A DNA stretch of 64,000 bases, taken from NCBI GenBank assembly GCA_964035795.1, contig OZ038320.1:29359855-29423854 (forward strand), given 5' to 3'. Both the position numbers and the translations under genes were made by a program. This document shows positions 19,390 to 31,440 of this stretch, in pieces; the stretch's first letter is position 1; each line of letters begins with the position of its first letter. This DNA comes from Pterobdella sp. o SKG-2022. Lineage: Eukaryota; Annelida; Clitellata; Hirudinida; Piscicolidae. The notes under the pieces were generated by a model that worked only from the letters and a program-made list of their open reading frames with translations, did no database searches and was not told where the DNA came from.

Positions 19390-22300
19390 AAAGGATGTTT
19401 CAAGTTGGATGACGTAATTATGTTTTAATACATTGGAGAACAGTTATGCTTGCAATTTTTTGGCTTAAGTAAATCACAAAAGTGGTTGTTTAACTTAAAA
19501 ATGCCTATGCCAGTCTATCCAAACTCCAAAAGCCCATGTGAAGTACTATAAAGTAATGAATAAAAGGCGTTTGTCTTTTTAATATTTCAATTTACCTTAT
19601 GAAATGAATTTATGAGTTTTATTCATATGAATGATTAAAAAGACCAAAATTTTTGACCAAAAATGCACCGCTTTCTGCTTTTTTAGTCTTTCAAATTTAC
19701 TAATCCCTAGCTGCAAACCTAAACTTATAATCAAGAAAATTTGGAGAATTTTAGAATTAATAGATAAAGTACTGTAATTTATATTCAATTTATTTATAAA
19801 ACTCTCAAAAAAATAATTTAAAATGAAGTTTCTCTAATAAAACTTATATACGTACAGTTTAATTCACTATTTCATGCTTTCGGGTGTATTCGTAACTTAA
19901 AATTAATCTCTACACCTCAAGAAAATCACATTATATATTGTCTGCGCCTTAACTTATTTACAAAAAATCTTAATTATTAGTAAATAAACAAGTTAATATC
20001 AAAATTCTTTGAACTCACTTTTATAATTCCTTCCAAAACCATACAACAACTTAAAATACTAAAGATAGTTTCAGAACATCACAAAGTTAATTTTCTAAAC
20101 TGCTTTTGAACGATTCTAAAATTTAAAATTATAAATAATCGTTAGAAGCTGGTATTTCAAATAGCTCACAAAAATTGAATAGAGTTTTAAAAGTTAATAT
20201 TAATTCAAAATATAACCGATACAATTCATACCTTTTAGTAATGCTTCGCAATTTAAAAGGCAAATCAATAGAGCTACAGTTTAATTATAAACGTTGATTT
20301 AAACGAAAATTTACCCGTTTAATATAAAGATTAATATAAAAGCAAACATTTATATCTTAACAATATTTAACTTGTGGAAACTTATCAAAGTACTTTTAAA
20401 AATGAATTCTTTAAGAATGGTGATTGTTATTTCATTTAAAAAGCTTGATAGAAGTTTTAAGAGACAGCAAAGGGAGCAAAGTCCATCTTTATGCCTGAAT
20501 GCTAAGCTTTATCTTTAATTTACTTTATCCATTCAAAATTCTTCTTGTTTGAAACATTGGTTGATGTGGTGACATGTTTTGTATTTTTTAATATAACCTT
20601 TTGAGGTGGAAGATTCAATGGAGTGCAACCATAGATGCAATGAAGAAATATTAAATTATTTTTTGAGACTTTTAATTTGAAATAAAAATAATTTCGAAAT
20701 GATTTTATCTACAAAATGTTTTTTTCACAACTTAAACTGAGAGACATTATGCAAAAAGTACAAAAGATGCCACACCAAATGTAACTAATTACGAGTATAA
20801 ACAATTAATTATGTCAAGTCATGCATTTTAAATAGCAAAAAAAAATTCATAATGATTAATTAATACGGAGTAAAAAAGTGTCAAATCTTGATGAAGATTG
20901 TTAATAGATGAATCTACAGGGAGTAATATTTAATGGAGGTGATCAATGGAAGAGATGGGACTGTCAGATAAATATCGTTTCTGATCAAGGTCTTTTTCAC
21001 TATGGAAATCTATTAGAGATCTGATTTATATGTGACTCACAAGCAGAGCCCAAAAAAGCTTCAGGTAAGTGAGGCCTTTTTTAAACAAACAAGTGGGTTC
21101 CCGTTAAATTAACGACAAAATTTACAAGTTGTTCGAAAGTTATCAACTTATCAACAATACAAATTGAATTGATTTAACGACAGATAAAAAATTTTGAAGA
21201 ATGAAGCGGCTTTTCTGAGAATTTTTATTGATTTCGGATTATGTGAAGAACTCTTCCAAGTTCTAAAGAATAAATATTAAACTTTGCCCTCTAGGGAGTA
21301 ACACTCAAAGTTTTATTTTTAATACTTATGTTTAATTATAATCCCTTAATATGTACATATAACTTCAGAAGTAAAGTTGGTTTTTCAGTTATTTTAAATG
21401 TTTTTTTTAATACTCAAAGGTTTTTTTGCATATTTTAATAGTTTTTAAAAATGTTGTTTAGTATTTGTGAAGTATTTGATGAAATATACATTTTTTTCGA
21501 TCAATGTACTGTGACAGATGTTACTCTTTCGATTTCACGATCAAGTTGTTTTTGGAATTTTACTCTTAAAAAAGTGCTAACTTTGCAAAGTTTAATAACT
21601 AAATAAGCAATCTGGAGCGATGTTTTCTTTTGATAAGGAAGTACATTCCACATTGAATAAAAAATTTCCAAATGGTGAAGTGAATCTGCAGAAGCTAGAT
21701 AATGGAAATTTCTTCGGAAAATTTGACAAGCTTTCCACCAGAACCATTTTGCACAAAAATTTTGCAAAAAAGTTAAATATTATGTAAATAAATGGTGGTT
21801 TTAGCAAATTTATTTTTGCACTTAGTCACCTCGAGCTTCAATTGAATTTTTTATTTCATTGATTTTTAAAAAAAACCCTATTCACAGGCCCATTTTTTAT
21901 AAAGAACCTCTAAACTTTAGCATCTCTCAAATAACAAGTTGGATTCTATGAATGAGGATCAATAGAAGATAATGTTAAATAGGTTTCAAACTCTAGTGAG
22001 TTTACTCTTCTAGCGAGCTGTTTTCAGATTTTTTTGTAAACAATGAACAGCACTAAAATTCTGCTTCAACATGGGTTACAAACTGCTTTTTTCAATCTCA
22101 ATGTTCACCCTTCAGTGCATTTTTTTTTAACACAAACCAATTTAGAAATATTTTCTAAATTTAATTATTTTGGTTTAAAATGAAAACAAAAGCAATTTAT
22201 AAATATACACAGCAAATGAATGTTTAACATGCAATACGATTCGTGACTCTTAATAAATTTAAAAGCAATCTTTTAGGTTCATTAACTTATAGAAAAATAA

Positions 22301-24582
22301 CAAAAAAAAGTTTTTTTTGATTATTTTTATACATAAAAGCTTAATAAAAATCTTGTCAGAAATGGGGAGAGTATTCGAAACATCGATAGCAACACAGGCG
22401 GCTACTGAATTCTCGTGCGGATGAATTTCTACAATGAACCCCATCGATTTCATTCGGATTATTAAAGCGCAAGTTATGATGGAAAATGACGCTTAATCAA
22501 TAAAGCTGTTAAATAATAGTGATATTGTTTTTTGGCGATACAACCATCAAGCTATATGTTTTGATATTTTTAAATACCAACACATTAGTTTGTGAGCAAT
22601 ATTAGAGCATTATTCCCATATATTCGCACCTATGGTACTTATTAAGTGCACATCCAAAACCCCAGTTTTTGGTCGCTTGATAGTCAACTAACTACTATCA
22701 ATACCTTTATTGGAGTAATAAGAAGCTACTGTCGTGCACAAGTAGTTAAAAAGCTATGCAAAAAATGTTGCATGCATAGAAAAATTTTTGAAAAAATTTG
22801 AATGAAAAAGATCAATAAAACTGTTGGCTCATGCAAAAGTATTGAAAATATTGTCTGTCCAAGTTTATCTAGAAGCAATTTTTTTCAGAGTACATAGAGT
22901 CGTGTGTTATATTGTAGATTAAAAAACAGATAATGACGTTTAAATGAATTATTGTTGAAAAAACTCATAAACGCAGCTTATAAATTCTATTCAATCTATA
23001 ACTCCTTACGACTTTGAAGTAGCTCAAACTCCGACAAAAAGTGATAAAAACCACGTAAACATCGGGTAAAAAATAATTTGTATAGAATTAATAGAAATAT
23101 AATTTGAAACACATCGAACATTTGTTGCAAAGAGCATTCAAGGGCAATCGATGAATTGATCGGGGTCTTAATGAACTAGCTCTTTGTTTACTTCTCCGTT
23201 AGATTTCACTTTTAATGCATTTTTAAAACTTTTAAAACAAATACTATTTGTAAATTTTGATTGATATTTAAAAAGTGTTTTTTGTTTGCTTGTGAAGAAT
23301 CTATGGGTGTATTTGAAGATTCAGATTCAAAAGAATTTTATGTTTTGAAATTGAATAGAAATTACTATAACCAGTGAAGAAACTGAATGTTCAAATAAAA
23401 GTTTTCTACATAGTTGCAAACCAATAGAAAAATGATAATTAATAGAATTTTTTCAAATCAACTCTTGAAAAACAGTATTAAAAAATTGATGAAAACAAAA
23501 ATAATTTACTTTTGATATGCCCCTCATCATTTAAACTCTAAATGCATTAGAGTTCGTAAAGAAGTTCCAAGCTGCAAAAAGCTGTTTTATATGGACCAAT
23601 CATAGGCTTTAAAAAATGTTAGTTTTTTTTTCTTGAAAATATTCATGTATCATAATGTTTAAATATTCACGGATTGTACAAAAAGCTTTGTTAGTTGATA
23701 AATGTTAGGTTTTTTTTTCATAAAACTTCTAAAAACGATTATTTCAGTACTTTCACAATTTTAAAAAAATTCTATGATTGGTTCATCAACTATAGGCTCG
23801 CTATTCAATGCTTTTCACGTAAGCGCGAAAAGCCTGTTTAAAGTTCGTGCCTTTATATACAGCACTACAATAAACTTCATCCATCCAAATAAACTTTTTC
23901 CGAAAAAAAAAGTTGCAAAAGACCGAATAATTTTCCCAATTTTTCCCACTCTGCTTTTCATATAGAAAAAAGTAATTTTCAATTTATAATTATGAAATAT
24001 AGTTTAGTTTCTTAAACTTTCTACTAATTTTCTTCAAAAAGACCAAACTCGCTAAAATCTAGAAAGTCGTCAGACTGAAAACCATTTAAAAGATTATATT
24101 TTTTATATTAAATTGATTATGTATACACTTTTTTACATCAAAGTGGATATTTAGAAAATTTTCACATAAAAAAATATTTCAGATTGAATTTATTTTCAAA
24201 ATGTACAGAAATGTGCAATGATGTCAGAATAACTGAACAGTGTAATTGGTATTGTCCCCAAAGGAATCTCAACTACGTGAGAAAGAAAAAACTTTGATTA
24301 TTTTTCTATACTGATATTTTTTTTGATACTTGTATCAAATAAAGCAATTTTCATTGTGAAGTTATAACATCATTAACTTGATTATACCAATTTGAATCGA
24401 AGGAGTTCAATTGCAGTGACCGTGTACAAAACCTATTGTCTAGAAATAGTCAAATATGACTGTAACTTTGGCAATGACATTAAAACTTTCTATTTTATCA
24501 TTTTATTTATGAAGGGAAAACAGAATTGTCGTAACTTCACAAATATTAAAATCATGTTTTCACTCGAATGTATACGGCGAAA
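19389..24582. other. Intergenic region, no recognised gene
   Basis: No recognised domain on either strand. It should include the bHLH promoter and its 5' exon. Items noted but not accepted as genes: a well-formed plus-strand donor CTTCAG|GTAAGT with the junction at 21064/21065, preceded by a slightly GC-richer stretch (20900-21064) that could be a 5' UTR exon; and a minus-strand open frame at 22259-22490 with protein-like composition but no relatives recognised. Confidence 0.4.
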
Positions 24583-25581
24583 ATGAAGTTATATAACACT
24601 GCTGGAACCTTGAAACTCTTTACTTCCTTGTGTTCTCAAAAGTGCTTCTTCTTCTTCTGCATACCTCACTGCTATACAAGGTAAGAAACAGCAAGAATAA
24701 CTTGAAGTTTCCATTTTATTCAAATTCTTTTGAGTTGACTTTTTATGGCTTTTAGTTAGGAGTTACATCCAACTTTAAAATCATCAAGACTCAAATCCCT
24801 TGTTTCAACATTTGTTTTTTTTTGCAGTCAATTAGGATTGACTACTGAGACAACCAATAACAATGATGTTGATAACAGTCATTAGAGATCTTTAGTATCC
24901 CGCTGCTAACGAAATAATGATCTGATACTGAAGCAATGAGGGATGTAGAGCGCATGTTGTGAGCCTTGAAATATTATCAGTGAATTGATTCTTGCTTAAC
25001 TTCCTATTAAAGATAAAGAGACTACGTTTATCAGCATCAATAAATCAAAGTACCAGCAAACACTAATTCATAGCAGTGGGACGATGTAGTAAAGATCAAC
25101 CATTCAATGCAAAAATTATTTGCAAAAAACTCAAACTATAGGCATTTTTTTTATGCTTAAGAAAAATCATATGTGATAAAAAACTAATTAAGTTAAAACT
25201 GGTAGTTTATGCAGATGAAGTTCAAACTCAAATCACTCGCCACCTGAATAATACGGCCTGCAAATGTGATGAAGAAATAAATAATATTTTAAAAAGTGTA
25301 CTATGATAAACATCAATTAATAATACAACGTATCGGAAATCAATGTTGCAGAAATCTCAAATGCAAGTGATGATTTTTTTAATGAAATCAACGAAATAAT
25401 ATGCAGCAATGCATAGACAAAGATTTAAAAACTGAATTTAGGACCATAATGGTGTGACTAACACGCCATTAGTGTTGTACAAGCCGATATAAACAGTTAT
25501 GTGGTTATCAGGGAAGGTGTATGTTATAGGACTCATACCACCTGTAACAGGGTTTTCTGATGGGAGTAAGAGTCCTAACGT
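24583..25581. other. Candidate exons on either strand, unresolved
   Basis: GC-richer island with good splice-like signals. Plus strand: ATG 24583 to donor ACAAG|GTAAGA (24680), then acceptor TTTTTTTGCAG (exon 24828-24885, stop TAG). This gives 51 aa in frame, with a Cys/Phe-rich middle and an Asn-rich end. Minus strand: an exon 24671-24589 after acceptor CTTGTATAG encoding VRYAEEEEALLRTQGSKEFQ and ending GSSSVI-stop, and a second open exon 25581-25438 containing TGGMSPITYTFPDNHITVYI. The two overlap near 24.6 kb, so at most one is right there. The minus-strand peptides look more protein-like. No family recognised. Confidence 0.25.
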
Positions 25582-26340
25582 CTATTAGTGAGGGTTGGTA
25601 GAATCTTTAGAAGAAGTTACTAATTTAAATGATTTTTTGTGACTTTTACATCAGAAAGAAGATTGTGGATGCAGTTTTAAGTGAATAACGCTACAATTTT
25701 CGATGAGTGTTATGTCATTGAAAGTTTAAGTTTTCTCATTTTTTTGGTTTTTATTTTATTTATTTTGACTCAGTGAAGTTCTACAAAAATTATTTTTTAA
25801 ATGGAAAACATCTAAAGCTTTATAAAGAACTCGAAAATTTAATAATAATAATATTTGCGATAATAGTACTCCTGATAAGAATAACAATAGTACTCATAAT
25901 TAGCATTATAGAAACAAAAATATTTATAAAATTGAATTTGAAAAAAATAAAATAACAATTGTTTGAAAATAATAATTAGAGCGCAGTTTGAGCATTTTGA
26001 AAACACTCAAACTCTGAATTAAAAGTTATGGTGGCCAAAGTTTTATTGATTAACAGTTCAACAAACTTCTAACAGATTTGTATAAAAAATCAAAAAATCG
26101 TCAATAAACTGAGATTCAATATGCGATGCGCGTGGAAATGAGAATGATAATGTTTTTATATTGATATTTCTTTGTGAAAACATCGCACAGCTGTTTTCAC
26201 TCGAAACCTTAATACGGAAGCTATAAAAATAATCCATTGAAAAAACACGTGAAAAGTATATTTTATAAATGGAATTCAATAAATAATTTGAATATTTTGA
26301 AGGAATTTTTGAAACATCAGGAAGCAGCGAACAATGGCAG
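25582..26340. other. Intergenic region, nothing recognised
   Basis: AT-rich DNA between the unresolved exon island and the bZIP-site cluster. It includes a simple ATA/ACT-rich run near 25840-25900. No coding sequence supported. Confidence 0.4.
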
Positions 26341-26342
26341 CA

Positions 26343-26511
26343 GCCAATGACGTGAAAGTTATTTTAGGTCGCCATTGATAAAAAGTCAGCTGGCGTGACG
26401 TTCTTGTGACGTAGATAGTAGCTTGCATACATAATTAGTCCAAGTATGTCATTGTTATCTACCAAATTGTATTGGTTGCGCAATGTTTCTTATTTTAAAT
26501 CTTCATGACGT
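26343..26511. promoter_or_regulatory. Cluster of CRE half-sites, a C/EBP palindrome and CCAAT boxes
   Basis: Four TGACGT elements (26348, 26396, 26407, 26506) lie within 164 bases. With them are a perfect palindromic C/EBP-type site TTGCGCAA (26476-26483), a CCAAT box fused to the first CRE (GCCAATGACGTG, from 26343) and an inverted CCAAT (ATTGG, 26471). Such a combination is typical of cAMP/stress-responsive promoters or enhancers. The nearest gene downstream on the plus strand is Tob (3.4 kb). Which gene it serves, or whether it is a buried transposon promoter, is unknown. Confidence 0.45.
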
Positions 26512-26531
26512 TCTTCCGGTTTTTAATGTTC

Positions 26532-26589
26532 CGAAAATATCCACTGAATCTATTTTTAGATGGCTGTCTTGGGTTCAGGGATATTTTCG
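26532..26589. repeat. Inverted repeat (hairpin)
   Basis: CGAAAATATCC(A)CTGAA at 26532-26548 pairs with TTCAGGGATATTTTCG at 26574-26589, apart from one extra base, around a 25-base loop. It lies directly downstream of the bZIP-site cluster. Confidence 0.6.
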
Positions 26590-27397
26590 TATCATGTCTT
26601 GTTTTGCGACGTTTGTATATTCTTCAAAATGCCTTGTGTGGGTGGTCGTCCAGATGGTTCCAAAACATGAAAAAAAAACAAATTGGTTTCGCTTTTAATT
26701 ACTTCTCCAAAAAAACTGTCAACTTAAAAAAACTGTGTTTAGCTTAAGCCCTTTCGGTCTTGTTACCCCAGTTTGAAATAAGCTATTTCAATGCATAAAC
26801 GAGGCTCGTATGCTAGTTTTTTGTCATGTCAAATGACAGAATGAGGTTGAAAAGTTGAAGTTTAAAATTATTTACCCTCCACTTGATGAAATGAGGCTAA
26901 CAAAATTGAAGTTGAAAAGTATTACTCTCTCAAAAACCTTTTTGAATGTATAGAATGTATGAAAGTTGGGCATAAATTTGAAAGTTCACGAAAGCTTTGA
27001 TGTTGAAGCCCAATAATAATGAGATATTGCAAACAGATAAAATGGTTTTGAATCTTGGTTGAGGAAAATGCTGAGTGTAATGAATTGTACAAAAGTAATA
27101 AATTACATATAGAAATGATTTATTTACAAAGTTTTATGAAATTTTTTGAAATGTATTTATATTTATGCATAATCAATAAATTGCTTTTGTTAAATAATAT
27201 ATTTATTAAATAAATACAATAAATTAAAAATTTAATTATTAACAGAAACCCAGGTTGAATAATATATGAGTGATATTAAAGAAAATAAATACGAATACAA
27301 AATTCTCATTTTAATGTCAATATTTACCTCCCAGTGATAACGAAACAAAAATTGCTGAGCTATATTGCATACACACAGATATCGATTTGAAAATCTC

Positions 27398-27405
27398 TGA
27401 CGTCA
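27398..27405. promoter_or_regulatory. Palindromic CRE (TGACGTCA)
   Basis: A full consensus cAMP-response element, TGACGTCA, lies 0.9 kb to the right of the cluster of half-sites and 2.5 kb before the Tob start codon. It is a CREB/ATF-type site by consensus only. Binding is not shown. Confidence 0.4.
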
Positions 27406-29930
27406 CTGTTCATACTTGCAGTCTTTTTAAGCCTTTTACTAAGAAAAGTCATCGATAAACTATGAGGAGGTGTTTAAAAATAAACACGATAAAATTATTT
27501 TAAAATATAAAGGATTAAGTCAAAATTTATTAGCTAGAAGTTTTCGAGTGTTCTCGAGAACAGACTTAAATTTAAAAGGAATTTTCATCTATAAGGGATT
27601 TATTCACTTTAAGTTGTTCTCAGTTTGTAAAACATTTTAAGTAGTGTTTACTCGTTCGTTAACCCTTGCTTAGAATATGTGTCAAAGCTGGTAATAAAAG
27701 GCTTCTTTCGTGTTCAACTGTTAAGAATTTTATCTCCTTCATGGTTAAAGAAGCTATTTTTGTCTCTTCAATCTTGTACTAAAACATTTTTTCTACATTG
27801 TACTAAATCAACAAAGTATTCAATATTTAATTTTTTTTCTATATTATCTCATAAATATAAACAGCTACATACTGAAACGTACCCCAAAGGCTTCAATACG
27901 AAAAAAAACCTAATACATATATATGCATACTGAAAAATGTACAGTTAAACCTACATATAAAATTATAGTATAGGCCATATAGAACTCTAATAGTGCATAG
28001 ATAAGTAATATATAGACACACGCGACTAGGGGCGTTTATAAGGGTAGTTGAAGTAAGCAAACGTTGTTTAATTGTCGGGTGTTCTGCGGTAAACGTGTAA
28101 AGATTAACCACACGATCTATTGCTTCCGACCACCAGATCTTTAGCAACTTGCTTCTTCTATTGGGTTAGTTTTTTATGTTTTTGTTCTCTTATTAGGTTA
28201 ATTTTTTTTGTTTTTAGTAACCTTTGTCATTTGGGGTTTTGTCTAGAACAGAATGATGAAATTTAAAACACTTGATCAAGGTTTTAGGGAATCAAAAAGC
28301 TTTGTGAGCTTTTCAGCTTAAAACAGTGTCTTTAACATTATCATGTTGAAATTCAGCTCTTGTGGTTTTAACGTTATCTTTAAATAAGCGTGCCACTCAG
28401 ATTTAAACTGGTAACTCGAATGATAAATATTTTATTATAATTATCATATTAAAGGCGCATTTAAAATTTGTAATGGGGATATTATACTACTCTTGATTCA
28501 ATATATACTCAATACCATATGTTAGATAATTTTCTCTTCTATATAGATTTTCGATAATTTAAAATTAAAATTAAGAACCTGTCGTTTTGTATTTATGTAA
28601 AATATTTGCCTCATTATTTGAATAAGCATTCGTTATATTCAAATAAATATTTATCTCTTTATTGTAATTTTTGAAACACTATATCAAGATAACACTTTGA
28701 GCTACAATAGAGATGGGATATAGGAAAAGTACTTGAGAATTTTTTCTCCATTTAATGAACGAAACATATTCAATCTTTTTGAAGACAGCTAAAATGAAAA
28801 TTTTACGTAAAATAAAAACATGTTCAAACTTTTCAAATGTCCCTTTAATAGAAATAGGTTATTTTTATAACAGCTATTTCTAAATACGTCTAAAATACGC
28901 TTAGACTCAGGCTAACCTTTGTACCTTTATGACACCGGCTTTTATTGGATGTTTAAAACCTAGATGGTATTAACAATCATTATATTAATAAGCCTAACAT
29001 AGATTCAACATAGAGTACTCAAGTTCAAATAAGCAAACTAAATGATAAAATAATGATGAGTCTGATGAGATAAGAAGGGTAGAGTTTGTAAGGGTATACT
29101 AATTATAAAATGAACGATGTTACAAGGACGGCTGAAATGACATAATGTTGATTAATTGAAGCGCAATTTATATCATTAGTTTCAGAAGGCTTTATTTCAA
29201 ACCCTGATAAAAAAATCAAAGCGTCATTTAAAACATAGCGTGGTTTAAATACTGTTTCTTTAGTTTTTTTTCAATATAGATTGAAATATGTATTTTAAAA
29301 AGATTATTCACAAAAAACTCTCCTAGTTTTAAAGTTTTTAAAATAATTAAATCTCTTTAAATCATTTGAACAACGGTTACCCTTAGAACTGACGGTAAAA
29401 CTAAGATTTTTTGACTGTCATTTGAAAGAGTTACATGTTAACAACTGTATGTAGCTTGTATGAAGGAAAGATCTATTATAACCATAAAATATAACTGCTT
29501 AGCGTACGCCCAGCTTAAAAAATTTTTTAAATTCATTTGAACAAGTTTAAACTGAATTTTTAATTACATACTGTATGAAAATAGTGTCTAAAATATAATT
29601 TTTTAAAAGAAAATTTTATTATTTAAATTTTTAAATAATATATTTATTCATATGGTTTTAATTTCTCAATAGACTTCAGTTTACCTTTCAGACTAATTAC
29701 TTATTTTTAAATGTTCGCTTGTTGGAAACATGATTATAATAAATTAAGTTTCATTCTTTTTTCAACCTTTTGAAACAGACATAATTAAAGTCAGTATATT
29801 TTGTTTATGTTTGAATTTTAGAGATAATTTTTAAATAAATATATAAAAACTTGACTTATTATACCATTAACACAACCGAATTCATTTTATTACAGAGATT
29901 TTATAGCTTTGAAAAGATAAAACGACCACG
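27406..29930. other. Region upstream of the Tob gene
   Basis: No coding segment supported. It presumably contains the Tob promoter and 5' UTR, possibly a non-coding first exon. A CTAG/GC-richer patch at 28020-28140 has no recognised identity. Confidence 0.4.
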
Positions 29931-31440
29931 ATGCACTTTGAGTTGTCTGTGGCAATAAACTTTTTGGTGTCCCATCTCTACAACAAGCTGCCTCGTAGGA
30001 GAGTCGACGTTTTTGCTGAAGAACTAGAAAAAGGTCTGAAGAAAATACTCGAATTTTTATTTATATAGTTGAAAATAAACAATGTTCTTTCTACTTCAAT
30101 TTAATTTTCAATTTTTAGGCCTCAGAACTAAATTCTCTGAGCACTGGTACCCAGATGAGCCCGTCAAAGGGTCTGGATTTAGAAGCATCAGAATTATTGA
30201 AGGAAAAATTGACCCAATTCTAAAGATGTCTTCGCAGCTTAGTGGCTTGAGTCTTGAAGAAATTTTGGAGCAACTGCCGAATGGGCTGACAATTTGGATC
30301 GACCCTGGAGAAGTTTCGTACAGAGTTGGAGAAACTGGACAAGTCTCATTTCTGTTTATCAATCGTAGAAACAACGAACAAATCGAGAAAAATTCGTTTT
30401 CAAACAATTCGAGTTACGTCACAAGTCCAAACGAAGTTTCAAGCAATGCTGATCAATTGAGCCAATTACTTAATAGTTTTAGTGACAGGAATGAAACTCT
30501 GAACAGTCTGAACTTCATGGCTGCAAACCAATTTGAGCAGGAACTCGCTTCAAGCCTCGAAAGAATCAAGTTCGAGAGTGCTCCTAATTTGCCATATGCT
30601 TCTCTCAACAATTTCATGCAGGTGATAAGAACTTTCATCAAAATTATATTACTTTTTAATATTATTCATAAATTAAATTGATAAATTAAACAGCCCCCAC
30701 AGTCGACGGGCAACTACTTGTTGGGTCTTGGACGTTCAGCAGCCAACCAAAACTGCTTTACTGCAGCGGCTTTCGCTCAAACAAAATTTGGTTCAACTAA
30801 AATGAAAACGCATTCAACTTCTCACAACAGACCCAACAAACTTTTCAACACCGCCGATCTTCAAAACCGACTTTCATTGGCAGCCCAGCTAAACGCCGTT
30901 AACTCTCGGTCTCCTGGGTCGTTTATTCCTTTCCCAGGCCTGCAATATGATCAATGGAATGGCAATCAAGCATCGGCACCCTCTTCAACTCTTAACAGCC
31001 CTATCAATCCATCTCTGCCTCCCCAACTTCTCCAAAATTTGATGCTTTCTCAGAACAATTCTCAATTGACAAACAACTCAATGAACATGACTCAAAACCA
31101 GCAACTTTTTGATTGTTTTGCTAGCGGTCTTTTACCTAACAATGCTAAAAAATCATCATTCACGCAAGCTCAGCAGATTAAAAACAAGGAAACAGCTGTT
31201 TCCTTTTCTCCTTCAGTCACAAGGATGCCCTTTGAATCCCTTAAGCACCCTTCAACTTTATGTCCGAGTCCCAAACAGACCAGCGAAAGATCTGAATCTA
31301 GTCTAGATCCCTTTTCTTTGTCATCTTCTTCTTCCACTTTTTCTAACGACGCTTCTCCCCCTTCAAATGTAGATTCTATTGATTGGAACAACCCTCTCAC
31401 TCCCTATTCCAACATACAACAGCTTCTACTCGCCAACTAG
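29931..31440 (+). CDS. TOB-like: Tob/BTG family antiproliferative protein
   Basis: Three-exon model, 450 aa: 29931-30033, 30119-30621, 30694-31440. The N-terminal BTG (APRO) domain, residues 1 to about 115, begins [20 protein letters not shown] and runs through [30 protein letters not shown] and the second BTG box [13 protein letters not shown]. Order and spacing match vertebrate Tob1/Tob2 (HWYPEKPYKGSGFR, WIDPFEVSYQIGE). Tob proteins bridge the CCR4-NOT deadenylase (CAF1/CNOT7 through the BTG domain) to RNA-bound proteins and restrain proliferation. The 330-residue tail is rich in Asn, Gln and Ser. I could not identify a clean PAM2 (PABP-binding) motif in it. The tail ends [12 protein letters not shown]. 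An intron splits the BTG domain in phase 1 after EELEKG. The protein is about 100 residues longer than human Tob1 (345), all in the tail. Confidence 0.93.

Noticed and set aside
27540..27570. Heat-shock-element-like TTCTCGAGAA
   Set aside because: Spacing between TTC and GAA is four, not two, and no third unit is in register.
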